From: Actibacterium sp. MT2.3-13A
GTDB lineage: Bacteria > Pseudomonadota > Alphaproteobacteria > Rhodobacterales > Rhodobacteraceae
DNA: 64,000 nucleotides
NCBI RefSeq assembly: GCF_018139985.1
Contig: NZ_JAGSOU010000005.1
Span: 124,001 to 188,000, forward strand
Direction: 5' to 3'
The notes below the pieces were generated by a model. It was not told the DNA's origin, did no database searches, and was given only the letters and a program-made list of their open reading frames with translations. Made by a program: the position numbers and the translations under genes. Below are positions 36,850-45,176 of the stretch, one piece after another. Numbering within the stretch: position 1 is the first letter of the stretch; each line of letters starts with the position of its first letter.

Positions 36850-37392
36850 CTATATCCCGTCCGGGAGCTTGGCGCGCATCATCTCTTTTCGGTCGATCCT
36901 GCGCCCGTCCACGATGAAGGTGCCGTCGCCGACGGCATGGATCATTCTTGTCTCCGCGCGGGAGCCGTCGAAATAGGCGGCAAGGCCATCGAGCACGACG
37001 ATGTTGTAGGGCTCCAGGATATCGACGACCCGGCATTCGATATTCGCCAGGCACTCCTTTATGAGCGGCGCGCGAACATGCCGGGCCTTCACGGGGGTGA
37101 GGCCGAACCGAGCGAACTTGTCCGTGTCCTCTCCAGAACAGGTTCCCACGCCGACGGCGGTGTCGATCAGGTCCGCCGCGGGGATCGAGAGCACGCATTC
37201 CCGCGAGGCCCGAAGCGCGGCGTAGGAATGGTTCCAGGGCCCGGTCGCGATGGCGAATCTCGGGGAAAAGTCCAGCACCATGGTCCAGGTGATGGTCATC
37301 ACGTTGTCTTTTCGCCCGTCATGCGTCGTGACCAGAACAACCGGCCCCGGCTCTATCAGGGTGAACGCCTTGCCGATCCGCAGAGTTTCCAT
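36850..37392 (-). CDS. Flavin reductase-like FMN-binding protein
   Basis: A 180-residue protein of the split-barrel flavin reductase family: PVVLVTTHDGRKDNVMTI, then TGPWNHSYAALRASRECVLS. Members reduce FMN with NAD(P)H for monooxygenases or bind FMN themselves. It is a single gene; no monooxygenase partner is adjacent. The start at 37392 was taken because the conserved part begins METLRIGKAFTLIEPGPV. Confidence 0.8.
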   Translation of the reverse strand: METLRIGKAFTLIEPGPVVLVTTHDGRKDNVMTITWTMVLDFSPRFAIATGPWNHSYAALRASRECVLSIPAADLIDTAVGVGTCSGEDTDKFARFGLTPVKARHVRAPLIKECLANIECRVVDILEPYNIVVLDGLAAYFDGSRAETRMIHAVGDGTFIVDGRRIDRKEMMRAKLPDGI

Positions 37393-37486
37393 CGCCGCCT
37401 CCGTTCCGCACGAGGGGACTATAGCATACCGCATTTCGGGTGGTCGCGGCCTGCCGGGGCATCTCTGCGCACTCCGCCCTTGGCGC

Positions 37487-38392
37487 CTATTCCCGCTGCA
37501 GCTTCACCGGCACCGTGCGGGCGAGGCGGATGAAATGCGCCATGTAGGGTTTCGCTGCATCCTCACTGCGCGTCGCGGCATACATCCGCCGCGTCAGCCC
37601 CGCCTCGGTGATCGGGCGGATGGCGTAATCGGGGTTGTCGGCCACGTCGCGCAGCACCCAGTCGGGCAGCACCGCCACGCCCCGGTTGGAGGCCACCAGC
37701 ATCAGGATCACCGCCGTCAGCTCCACCTGCCTTATCGCCCGCGGCTCAACCCGCGCGGGGGTCAGCAACTCGGTGAAAATGTCGAGCTTGCTGCGCTCCA
37801 CCGGGTAGGTGAAGAGCATCTGTTCACGGAAATCCTCGGCCTCGACATAGGCTTTCCGCGCCAGCGGGTTCTGCGACGAGGCCACCAGCACCGGCGCGTA
37901 GTCGAACAGAGGCGCGAACTGCACGCCGGGGATGTCCTCCGGGTCGGAGGAGATCACCAGGTCCACCGCCTCGCGCGCCAGCGCGGGTAGCGCGTCGAAC
38001 GACAGGCCGGGGCGGATATCGACATCAACCTCGGGCCAGGCGTGGCGGAACTCCTCCAGCACCGGCAGCAGCCAGTCGTAACAGGCGTGGCATTCCAGCG
38101 CGATGTGCAGCCGCCCCGACTTGCCGGAATGCAGCGCGCGGAACTCCTCCTCGGTGGCGGCGATCTCTGGCAGCACCTTTTCGGCGAGCCGCAGCAGGCG
38201 CATCCCCGCCGAGGAGAGTTTCAGCGGCTTGGAGCGTCGCACGAACAGCTCCATGCCCACCTGCTCCTCCAGGCCCTTGACCTGGTGGCTCAGCGCGGAC
38301 TGGGTCATGTGCAGCTGCTCTGCCGCGCGGGCCAGCCCGCCGGCCTCATGGATCGCCTTGATCGTGCGCAGGTGGCGCAGTTCCAGGTGCAT
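37487..38392 (-). CDS. metR: MetR-like LysR regulator
   Basis: A 301-residue LysR-type regulator with strong resemblance to E. coli MetR: HLRTIKAIHEAGGLARAAEQ, TQSALSHQVKGLEEQVG, HIALECHACYDWLLPVLEEF, and VPILY-like YPVERSKLDIFTELLTPA. It would activate methionine-branch genes with homocysteine as co-effector. ATG at 38392 is preferred. A GTG at 38440 would put the start inside the MetR box. It is divergent from metF. Confidence 0.9.
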   Translation of the reverse strand: MHLELRHLRTIKAIHEAGGLARAAEQLHMTQSALSHQVKGLEEQVGMELFVRRSKPLKLSSAGMRLLRLAEKVLPEIAATEEEFRALHSGKSGRLHIALECHACYDWLLPVLEEFRHAWPEVDVDIRPGLSFDALPALAREAVDLVISSDPEDIPGVQFAPLFDYAPVLVASSQNPLARKAYVEAEDFREQMLFTYPVERSKLDIFTELLTPARVEPRAIRQVELTAVILMLVASNRGVAVLPDWVLRDVADNPDYAIRPITEAGLTRRMYAATRSEDAAKPYMAHFIRLARTVPVKLQRE

Positions 38393-38426
38393 ATCGTCGC
38401 GAATTTCATATTGATCTTGAGAATTA

Positions 38427-38439
38427 TGAATTTGTTTCA
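38427..38439. promoter_or_regulatory. MetR box between metR and metF
   Basis: TGAA, five bases (TTTGT), TTCA: an exact match to the TGAA-N5-TTCA MetR operator. It lies 35 bases upstream of the metR ATG and 54 bases upstream of metF, suited to autorepression and metF activation. Confidence 0.75.
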
Positions 38440-38492
38440 CAAATGCTCCCGTGCGACAAGAGCCTCAACACATAACCCAGATGGAATCTGCC

Positions 38493-39359
38493 ATGACCGC
38501 CCCGCGCGTTTCGTTCGAATTCTTCCCGCCCCAGTCGCTGGAGGCCAGCTTCCGGCTGTGGGAGACCGTTCAGGTGCTGGCGCCGCTCAACCCCGGTTTC
38601 GTCTCGGTCACCTATGGCGCGGGCGGCACCACCCGCAAGCTCACCCATGAGGCGGTGGCCACCATCCACAAGAATTACGGGCTGAACGTGGCCGCGCACC
38701 TGACCTGCGTGGACGCCACCCGCGACGAGACGATGGAAATCGTGAACGCCTATGCCGAGGCCGGCGTGACCGAGATCGTCGCGCTGCGCGGCGACCCGCC
38801 GAAAGGCGCGGGCCGGTTCACGCCCCACCCGCAGGGCTTCGCCAATTCGGTCGAGCTGATCGAGGCGCTGGCCGGGACCGGCAAGTTCAAGATCCGCGTC
38901 GGCGCCTACCCCGACCCGCATCCCGAGGCCGCCAGCGCCCAGGCCGACGTGGACTGGCTGAAGCGCAAGATCGACGCCGGAGCCTCCTCGGCCATCACCC
39001 AGTTCTTCTTCGAGGCGGAGACCTATTTCCGCTTCCGCGACGCCTGCGAGAAGGCCGGCATCGACGCGCCCATCATCCCCGGCATCCTGCCGATCGAGAA
39101 CTGGAAAGGCGTGCGCAAGTTCGCCGAACGCTGCGGCGCGCATGTGCCCGCCTGGCTGGACGAGGCCTTTGACGCCGCCAGCCGCGACGGGCGCGAGGAG
39201 CTGCTGGCCACGGCGCTGGCCACCGAGCTGTGCACCGATCTGATCGAGGGCGGGGTCGAGGATCTGCATTTCTACACGCTGAACAAGCCGCACCTGACCC
39301 GCGACATCTGCCACGCGCTCGGCGTGCAGCCCGCCGGGTCGCTGGAAAAGGTCGCCTGA
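38493..39359 (+). CDS. metF: Methylenetetrahydrofolate reductase
   Basis: A 288-residue FAD enzyme that makes 5-methyltetrahydrofolate for methionine synthesis. FEFFPPQS (catalytic Glu), VTYGAGG, ALRGDPPKG and AITQFFFEAETYFRF are all present. The length is that of the bacterial single-domain form. The start at 38493 precedes the conserved RVSFEFFPP. The ribosome site is weak, which fits activator-dependent or coupled control. It is divergent from metR. Confidence 0.95.
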   Translation: MTAPRVSFEFFPPQSLEASFRLWETVQVLAPLNPGFVSVTYGAGGTTRKLTHEAVATIHKNYGLNVAAHLTCVDATRDETMEIVNAYAEAGVTEIVALRGDPPKGAGRFTPHPQGFANSVELIEALAGTGKFKIRVGAYPDPHPEAASAQADVDWLKRKIDAGASSAITQFFFEAETYFRFRDACEKAGIDAPIIPGILPIENWKGVRKFAERCGAHVPAWLDEAFDAASRDGREELLATALATELCTDLIEGGVEDLHFYTLNKPHLTRDICHALGVQPAGSLEKVA

Positions 39360-39406
39360 GCCTTGCCCCCGCGGGCTATCTGCCCGCGCGACACCCGGGA
39401 GGCCCC

Positions 39407-39895
39407 ATGACCCGCTTCAAGACCGCCCTCAGCCCCGCTGACCTGCCCTCGCGCGACGAGATGCTGTCGATCTCGGGGCTCGAATTCATGCAGATGATGC
39501 TGCGCGGCGAGATCGCCCGCCCGCCGATCTCGGAGGGGCTGAACTACCACCCCCACCTGGTCGAGGAGGGGCGCGTGGTGTTCCGCGGCACGCCGGAGTT
39601 CCGCCACACCAACCCGATGGGCACGGTGCATGGCGGCTGGTACGGAACGCTTCTGGACAGCTGCATGGCCTGCGCGGTGATGACCCGCGTGCCGAAAGGC
39701 GCCGCCTACACGACGCTGGAATACAAGATCAACATCCTGCGCCCGATCCCGCCCGGAACGGAGATCGAGGCCGACGGCCGCGTCGCCCATGCCGGCCGCT
39801 CCACCGGCGTGGCCAGCGGCGAGATCCGCGGTGTCGCGGATGGCCGGCTCTACGCCACCGGCACGACCACCTGCCTGATCCTGCAAATGCGCTGA
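39407..39895 (+). CDS. PaaI-type hot-dog thioesterase
   Basis: A 162-residue acyl-CoA thioesterase-like protein. NPMGTVHGGWYGTLLDSCMA is the HGG-D active-site region of the PaaI/HGG group. The strand pairs TTLEYKINILRPI and VAHAGRSTGVASGEI complete the fold. GGGAGG precedes the ATG. It starts 47 bases after metF. Substrate unknown. Two 3'-end elements follow. Confidence 0.88.
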   Translation: MTRFKTALSPADLPSRDEMLSISGLEFMQMMLRGEIARPPISEGLNYHPHLVEEGRVVFRGTPEFRHTNPMGTVHGGWYGTLLDSCMACAVMTRVPKGAAYTTLEYKINILRPIPPGTEIEADGRVAHAGRSTGVASGEIRGVADGRLYATGTTTCLILQMR

Positions 39896-39898
39896 TCC

Positions 39899-39920
39899 CT
39901 TCTTCTTGGGAAAAATACTC
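39899..39920 (+). repeat. 3'-end element, copy 6
   Basis: CTTCTTCTTGG, GAA, AAATACTC. It begins three bases after the thioesterase stop, in the same sense, and faces copy 7 across 57 bases. Confidence 0.8.
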
Positions 39921-39977
39921 ATCGCGACCGGCCGACCAGAGGTGCGGCCGCCGGGACGCGCCGAGGCCGTGGGATTT

Positions 39978-39999
39978 GAGTATTTGCGCCAAGAAGAAG
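39978..39999 (-). repeat. 3'-end element, copy 7
   Basis: On the minus strand: CTTCTTCTTGG, CGC, AAATACTC. It abuts the stop codon (40000-40002) of the DUF2235 gene directly. With copy 6 it forms a long-range inverted repeat between convergent genes. Confidence 0.8.
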
Positions 40000-40971
40000 T
40001 CAGGACAGTTCGGACAGGCCCAGCCGCAGATGCGCGGCGCGCGGGGCGCCCCGGGCGCTGGGGTGCAGCGCCTCGGAGGGATCCTGCCCGGGGCGGCGGC
40101 GGCGACGCAGCAGGAACAGCCTGCCCCAGCCGCGCCACGACCCGACCGAGGGCGCGCCCGCGTCGCAGGGAAAGCGCCCGCGCCAGTCCTCGGGCAGGGG
40201 CAGGCCGCAACCTTCGGCCTTTTCCAGCATCCAGACCAGCGGGATATTGGCCAGCGGCCGGGCCGGCTCGAACCCGTCGAGCTGGCCGCCGATATCGCCG
40301 TGGCAGCCGCGGAACCACATCTGCTCGACCGCGTCCTCCCGGCCCGGCGGGCAGCGCCAGAGCACCGGCGCGAAGACCGCGCGCGTCTCGTCGAGCGCCA
40401 GCGCGTGGTAGCCGTGGCGCACCGTCTGCCCCAGCGCGTGGTTGTGGAAGGCGTGCCGCCGCTCGGCCAGGATCCAGACCAGCGGCAGCCGCAGGCCCAG
40501 CGCCTTGACCGTGTCCCAGACCCCGATCATCTCGATCTCGGCGTCGGCGTGGCAATAGGCGCGGGAAAAGGCGCGCGCGGCCGGGCCGTCGCCCTGCGCC
40601 TGGTAGTGGCGGTAGGCCTGGCGGACATTACGCACCGTGGCGTGTTCCGCCTTGAGCAGCCCCACGCTTTCGATCACGCCCGCCAGAGAGCGCGCGGCGT
40701 AGGCGCCGCGGGAATAACCGATCAGGAAGATCCGGTCGCCGGGATGGTAGCGCGAGGCGAGGTAGCCGTAGGCGCGGCGGATCTGGCGGTTGATGCCGCG
40801 GCCCAGCGCCACGTCATGGCCGCGGCGCCAGCCCGGCCACTGGATTCCCGCCTCGTAATAGAGCGAGACCGCGGCGCCGGCCGGCAGTTCGCTCAGCAGC
40901 TTGTAGGTGGTGCCGGCATGGGTCTCGCGCCCCGGCGCGAGCGAGGACAGGGTGCCGTCGAGGATGATCAC
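40000..40971 (-). CDS. DUF2235 alpha/beta hydrolase-like protein
   Basis: 323 residues from the GTG at 40971. IILDGT at the start and FLIGYSRGAYAARSLAGVI (nucleophile elbow GYSRG, Ser) mark the DUF2235 hydrolase domain. VWDTVKALGL and RGCHGDIGGQ supply the other family motifs. The frame stays open and protein-like upstream of the GTG (KTRLLDRITRWFRG), so the true start may lie at about 41070, inside the end of the molybdenum hydroxylase gene and perhaps at a non-ATG codon. Function unknown; some relatives are lipases. Confidence 0.78.
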   Translation of the reverse strand: MIILDGTLSSLAPGRETHAGTTYKLLSELPAGAAVSLYYEAGIQWPGWRRGHDVALGRGINRQIRRAYGYLASRYHPGDRIFLIGYSRGAYAARSLAGVIESVGLLKAEHATVRNVRQAYRHYQAQGDGPAARAFSRAYCHADAEIEMIGVWDTVKALGLRLPLVWILAERRHAFHNHALGQTVRHGYHALALDETRAVFAPVLWRCPPGREDAVEQMWFRGCHGDIGGQLDGFEPARPLANIPLVWMLEKAEGCGLPLPEDWRGRFPCDAGAPSVGSWRGWGRLFLLRRRRRPGQDPSEALHPSARGAPRAAHLRLGLSELS

Positions 40972-41053
40972 ATGACTCAGCGGCTGGCGCCCGCGCAGGG
41001 GCGTGTGCGCCTCGGTTCCGCGGCGCGGGCCGCGGAACCAGCGGGTTATGCGG

Positions 41054-43354
41054 TCAAGCAGCCGCGTCTTCGGCCTCCTGCAGCATCTGCCAGACCCTCA
41101 GCGGCGTGAACGGCATGTCGGCTGCGCGCACCCCGCGCGCCCAGAGCGCGTCCTGCACCGCGTTGGCGATGGCGGCCATGCCGCCCACGGTGCCGGCCTC
41201 GCCGCAGCCCTTCATGCCCAGCGGGTTGGCGGTGGAGGGGGTGGGTTCGGTGGCGAAGGTCATCATCGGCCAGATATCGGCGCGCGGCATGGCGTAGTCC
41301 ATGAACGTTGCCGTGAGCAGCTGGCCCTCGTCGTCGTAGCCCACCTGTTCGCACAGCGCCTGGCCGATGGCCTGGGCCACGCCGCCCTGCACCTGGCCCT
41401 CGACCAGCGTCGGGTGCATCAGGTTGCCGAAATCATCGACCACGGTGTATTTCGCCACGCTGACCTTGCCGGTCTCCGGGTCGATCTCGACCTCGGCCAG
41501 ATGCGCCCCATTGGGGTAGGAGCGGCCCGGCAGGGTATAGCGTTCCTGGTGCACCAGCAGATCGTCGCGGCCCGCGGCGCGGGCCATCCCGGCGGCCTCC
41601 ATCACGGTCGGGCGCTGGTTGGTGCCCTCGGCGCGGAAGGTGCCGTCCTCGAAGCGCAGATCGGCCTCGTCCACGCCCAGCTCGCCGGCGACGAAGGGGG
41701 TGAAGGTGGCGATCATCTTCTCGACCGTGGCCAGCGTCGCGCTGCTCTGCACGGTGACCGAGCGCGAGCCGCCGGTGCCGCCGCCCGTGGCGATCAGGTC
41801 GCTGTCGCCCTGGATCACGGTGATGGCGTCAAAGGGGATGCCGCTCTGGTCCGACAGGAACTTGGCATAGACGGTTTCGTGCCCCTGCCCGTTCGACTGC
41901 GTGCCGACATAGAGGTTCACGCCGCCGTCTTCGCGGAACTCCACCTTGGCGCCCTCGGTCGGGTCGCCGAGGATCGATTCGATGTAATAGCACAGCCCCA
42001 GCCCGCGCAGCCTGCCCTGCGCCTCGCTCGCCGCGCGGCGCGCGGGGAAACCGGCCATGTCGGCCAGTTCCTCGGCGCGGCCCAGCACCCGGTGGAAATC
42101 CCCCACGTCGTAAAGCTGGTCGGACACCGTCCGGTAGGGAAACGCGTCGCCGGGGATGAAATTGCGCCGCCGCAGCTCCAGCGGGTCGACGCCCAGTTCG
42201 CGCGCGGCGCGGTCCATGAGGCGTTCCAGCACATAGATCGCCTCGGGCCGGCCTGCGCCGCGATAGGCGTCCACCTGCGTGGTGTTGGTGAAGATGCCGC
42301 GCGTCCGCATGTAGGCGGCCTGGATGGCATAGGGGCCGGTCAGCACCTTGGCGAACAGCTCCGACTGGATCGGCTGGGCATAGCCCGAGTTGTAGGCGCC
42401 GAGGTTGGAGATCGTGTCCACCCGGTAGCCGACGATCCTGTAATCGGCGTCGAAGGCCAACTCAGCCTCGCTCACCAGGTCGCGCCCGGCATTGTCCGAC
42501 AGCATCGCCTCGGTGCGCTCGGACATCCAGTGCACCGGCCGGCCGAGCCGGCGCGCGGCCTCGGCGATGACGAAATATTCCGGGTAGGCCATGCCCTTCA
42601 TACCGAAGCCGCCGCCGACATCGGGGTTGGTCACGCGCACCTGCTCTGGCGCGAAGCCGAAGGCGCGGCAAAGCTCGCCCTTCATGCCCCAGACCCCCTG
42701 CCCGCCGAAGCACAGGTGCAGGCGGCCGTCCTGCCACTCGGCATAGGCGCCGCGCGGCTCAAGCGAGTTCACGATGATGCGGTTGTCGGGGATGCGCAGC
42801 TTCACCACATGGGCGGCCTTGGCAAAGCCGGCCGCCGCCGCGGCCTCGTCGCCGAGGCCGAAATCATAGGCCAGGTTGCCGGGCGCCTCGGCGTGGATCG
42901 CCGTGCCGCCGGGGGCCAGCGCCAGATGCGGCTCCAGCTCGTCATAGTCGAAGCCGATCAACTCGGCCGCGTCGAGCGCCTGCGCGCGGCTCTCGGCCAC
43001 GATCAGCGCCACCGCCTCGCCGACGAAGCGCACCCGCCCCTTGGCCAGCAGCGGCCGGACCGGCGCGGCGCCCCGCGTGCCGTCGCGGTTCTCGACCACG
43101 GTCGCCTCCATGTCCAGCCGCACGCCCGCGGCCTCCAGATCCCCGGCCGTCAGCACCAGATGCACGCCCGGCGCGGCGCGCGCCGCCTCGAGGTCCAGCG
43201 CCGCGATCTCGGCATGGGCCACCGGCGAACGGAAGAAATGGGCGTAGAGCGCCCCCTCGGGCGCGATATCGTCGACATAGCGGCCGTGCCCGGTCAGCAG
43301 GCGCACATCCTCGGTTCTCTTTACGGTCTGGCTCTGCCCGAATTTATCCATCAT
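41054..43354 (-). CDS. Molybdenum hydroxylase large subunit (CoxL/XdhB-like)
   Basis: A 766-residue molybdopterin-binding subunit of the xanthine dehydrogenase/CO dehydrogenase superfamily. VGGGFGMKG binds the cofactor. DAYRGAGRPEA is the form II CoxL signature, not the AYRCSFR of true CO dehydrogenase. GCGEAGTVGG carries the catalytic Glu. Such enzymes normally need a FAD subunit and a 2Fe-2S subunit; neither is adjacent, so it is an orphan locally. The substrate is unknown, probably an aromatic heterocycle or aldehyde. Overlapping starts MM at 43354/43351. Confidence 0.88.
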   Translation of the reverse strand: MMDKFGQSQTVKRTEDVRLLTGHGRYVDDIAPEGALYAHFFRSPVAHAEIAALDLEAARAAPGVHLVLTAGDLEAAGVRLDMEATVVENRDGTRGAAPVRPLLAKGRVRFVGEAVALIVAESRAQALDAAELIGFDYDELEPHLALAPGGTAIHAEAPGNLAYDFGLGDEAAAAAGFAKAAHVVKLRIPDNRIIVNSLEPRGAYAEWQDGRLHLCFGGQGVWGMKGELCRAFGFAPEQVRVTNPDVGGGFGMKGMAYPEYFVIAEAARRLGRPVHWMSERTEAMLSDNAGRDLVSEAELAFDADYRIVGYRVDTISNLGAYNSGYAQPIQSELFAKVLTGPYAIQAAYMRTRGIFTNTTQVDAYRGAGRPEAIYVLERLMDRAARELGVDPLELRRRNFIPGDAFPYRTVSDQLYDVGDFHRVLGRAEELADMAGFPARRAASEAQGRLRGLGLCYYIESILGDPTEGAKVEFREDGGVNLYVGTQSNGQGHETVYAKFLSDQSGIPFDAITVIQGDSDLIATGGGTGGSRSVTVQSSATLATVEKMIATFTPFVAGELGVDEADLRFEDGTFRAEGTNQRPTVMEAAGMARAAGRDDLLVHQERYTLPGRSYPNGAHLAEVEIDPETGKVSVAKYTVVDDFGNLMHPTLVEGQVQGGVAQAIGQALCEQVGYDDEGQLLTATFMDYAMPRADIWPMMTFATEPTPSTANPLGMKGCGEAGTVGGMAAIANAVQDALWARGVRAADMPFTPLRVWQMLQEAEDAAA

Positions 43355-43397
43355 GCTCTCCCCGCGGCTGGCTTTTCCCGCAGGTGACAGTAGCCGT

Positions 43398-44549
43398 TCA
43401 GTTTCCGCTGTCCAGCCCCGCAGACAAGACCGTCACCCGGCGCAACTCGCCATAGCCGTTGAAGCGGGTCGCGGTGGCCGCCGAGTAGGCGCCGAAACCG
43501 GAAAAGAGCAGGTAATCGCCCTCCACCATGTCCGCCGGCAGGGCGGGGCGGCCCGGCAGGGTGTCGAGGCTGTCGCAGGTCGGACCGAACACCGCGCGCG
43601 GCAGCGCCGCGCCCCGGCGCGGGGTGCCGTCGGGGGCAATCACCGCGACGCGACCGGGCACACCCATCAGCGGCAGTTCGGCCAGCGCGCCGTAGATGCC
43701 GTCGTTGAGGAACACGTCCGCGCCGTCGCGGATCGCCTTGACCCGCGCCGCCAGCACCAGCCCCTCGGCCACCAGCGCCCGGCCCGGCTCGCAGACCAGC
43801 GCGGGGCCGCGGGCGCCGAAGGCGCGCCGCGTCGCGGCGTGGATCGCCTCGAAGATCGCGCCGAGCGCCGGCGCCGCGCCGCCGCGATGCGCCGGAAACC
43901 CGCCGCCGACGTTCAGCCGCACCAGCCGCACCCCGGCCGCCCCGGCGATCCGGGCGGCGGCCTCGATATGGCGCGCCCAAGCGCGCGGCTCGGTGCACTG
44001 CGTGCCGGGATGGAAGGTCAGCGCCGGGCGCAGCCCGCGCGCCGTCACCGCCCTCAGCAGCGCCGGCGCCGCGTCCTCGCCCGCCCCGAACTTGGTGCCG
44101 AAATCATAGGCGCCGCCCGGCGCGGGCAGCTTGAACCGCACCGCGATCTCGCTGCCCCGGGGCACGCGGCCCGCCAGCTTGCCCAGCTCGCTCAGCGAAT
44201 CGACCGACCAGGAGGCAACGCCGTGGTCCAGCGCCGCCGCCACCTCCGCCTCCGAGCGCACCGGGTTGTGGTAATGCAGCACCGCGCCGGGCAGCACCGC
44301 GCGCACCTGCGCCATCTCGGAGGGCGAGGCAACATCGAAGGTGCCGATCCCCGCCGCCGCCAGGCTTTCCAGCACCTGCGCCTCGGGGTTGGCCTTGACC
44401 GCGTAGGTGACCAGCCCGCCGAAGCCGTCGATGAACCCCCGCGCCGTCTCGCGCAGCACCGAGGGCGCGCAGAACAGCACCGGCGCGTCCGGCTGCTCGG
44501 CGCGCAGATACTGGCCCGGATCGGCCCAGATGCGCTGTTTCAGTTCCAT
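43398..44549 (-). CDS. Ornithine decarboxylase (group IV PLP)
   Basis: A 383-residue alanine-racemase-fold decarboxylase. The PLP lysine is Lys52 in TYAVKANP. The phosphate loop includes NVGGGFP and CEPGR (residues 253-257). The catalytic Cys325 in FGPTCDSLD is the ornithine/lysine decarboxylase signature, distinguishing it from diaminopimelate decarboxylase. It yields putrescine for polyamines. GGGAGC precedes the ATG. It is divergent from an Lrp-type regulator across 129 bases that hold a palindrome and phased TGAC repeats. Confidence 0.9.
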   Translation of the reverse strand: MELKQRIWADPGQYLRAEQPDAPVLFCAPSVLRETARGFIDGFGGLVTYAVKANPEAQVLESLAAAGIGTFDVASPSEMAQVRAVLPGAVLHYHNPVRSEAEVAAALDHGVASWSVDSLSELGKLAGRVPRGSEIAVRFKLPAPGGAYDFGTKFGAGEDAAPALLRAVTARGLRPALTFHPGTQCTEPRAWARHIEAAARIAGAAGVRLVRLNVGGGFPAHRGGAAPALGAIFEAIHAATRRAFGARGPALVCEPGRALVAEGLVLAARVKAIRDGADVFLNDGIYGALAELPLMGVPGRVAVIAPDGTPRRGAALPRAVFGPTCDSLDTLPGRPALPADMVEGDYLLFSGFGAYSAATATRFNGYGELRRVTVLSAGLDSGN

Positions 44550-44602
44550 GTGCTGTTGCTCCCTGTCCCTTGCGTTTTCTGGACAGGATGTCGCCTGGCA
44601 CA

Positions 44603-44618
44603 GCCGGATTCATCCGGC
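44603..44618. promoter_or_regulatory. Palindrome upstream of ornithine decarboxylase
   Basis: GCCGGAT and ATCCGGC are exact reverse complements separated by TC. It lies 54 bases before the decarboxylase ATG, between it and the Lrp gene. It could be an operator; no factor is known. Confidence 0.45.
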
Positions 44619-44631
44619 ACATCGGTTGAAA

Positions 44632-44677
44632 TGACGTCTTTTATCGTTATTATGACGGTAAAAACTGGCATTTTGAC
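44632..44677 (+). promoter_or_regulatory. Three TGAC repeats phased at 21 bases
   Basis: TGAC starts at 44632, 44653 and 44674, exactly two helical turns apart, the first two within ATGACG. The array ends just before the Lrp start codon. Lrp-family octamers wrap DNA with sites at such spacing, so this is a candidate autoregulatory site. Confidence 0.45.
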
Positions 44678-44678
44678 C

Positions 44679-45110
44679 ATGGACCCGATCGACCAGCAGA
44701 TTCTCGCCCTTCTCGCGCAGGACGCGCGCATCTCGGTGGCGCAGCTTGCGCGCCGGCTGGGGCTGGCGCGCTCCACCGTGCAGGCGCGGCTGGAGCGGCT
44801 GGAGGGCAGCGGCACCATCGCCGGTTATACCGTCAGGCTCGGCGCCGCGATCAGCGGCGCGCGCATCCGCGCCACGGTGCTGCTGACGGTCGAGCCGCGC
44901 GCGCAGCCCGCCGTGCTCAGCCGCCTCAGGGCGCTGCCGGCGGTCGAGGCGGCACATACCACCTCGGGCCGGTTCGACATGCTGCTCCAGGTCGCGGCCG
45001 AGACCACCGCGGCGCTCGACGACGTGCTCGACCGGATCGGCGAAATCCCGGGCGTGAAATCCTCGGAAAGCCTGATCCACCTGTCCACGCGGATCGACCG
45101 GGCGCTCTGA
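44679..45110 (+). CDS. Lrp/AsnC family regulator
   Basis: A 143-residue protein: DPIDQQILALLAQDARIS, the helix-turn-helix LARRLGLARSTVQARLERLE, and an AsnC ligand domain ending in IHLSTRIDR. An in-frame ATG at 44652 would add nine residues; neither has a clear ribosome site. 44679 gives the family's usual MD-x-x-D start. It is divergent from the ornithine decarboxylase gene and probably regulates it and itself in response to an amino acid. Confidence 0.88.
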   Translation: MDPIDQQILALLAQDARISVAQLARRLGLARSTVQARLERLEGSGTIAGYTVRLGAAISGARIRATVLLTVEPRAQPAVLSRLRALPAVEAAHTTSGRFDMLLQVAAETTAALDDVLDRIGEIPGVKSSESLIHLSTRIDRAL

Positions 45111-45176
45111 GGGGTTGGCCTCCCCGCCCCCATTCGCTAGATCACGCTGCAACACTTGCCGAGATGGGGCCCCAAG

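Noticed and set aside
38393-38492. SAM riboswitch upstream of metF
   Set aside because: The gap is too short and AT-rich, no conserved riboswitch core is visible, and the MetR box explains regulation.
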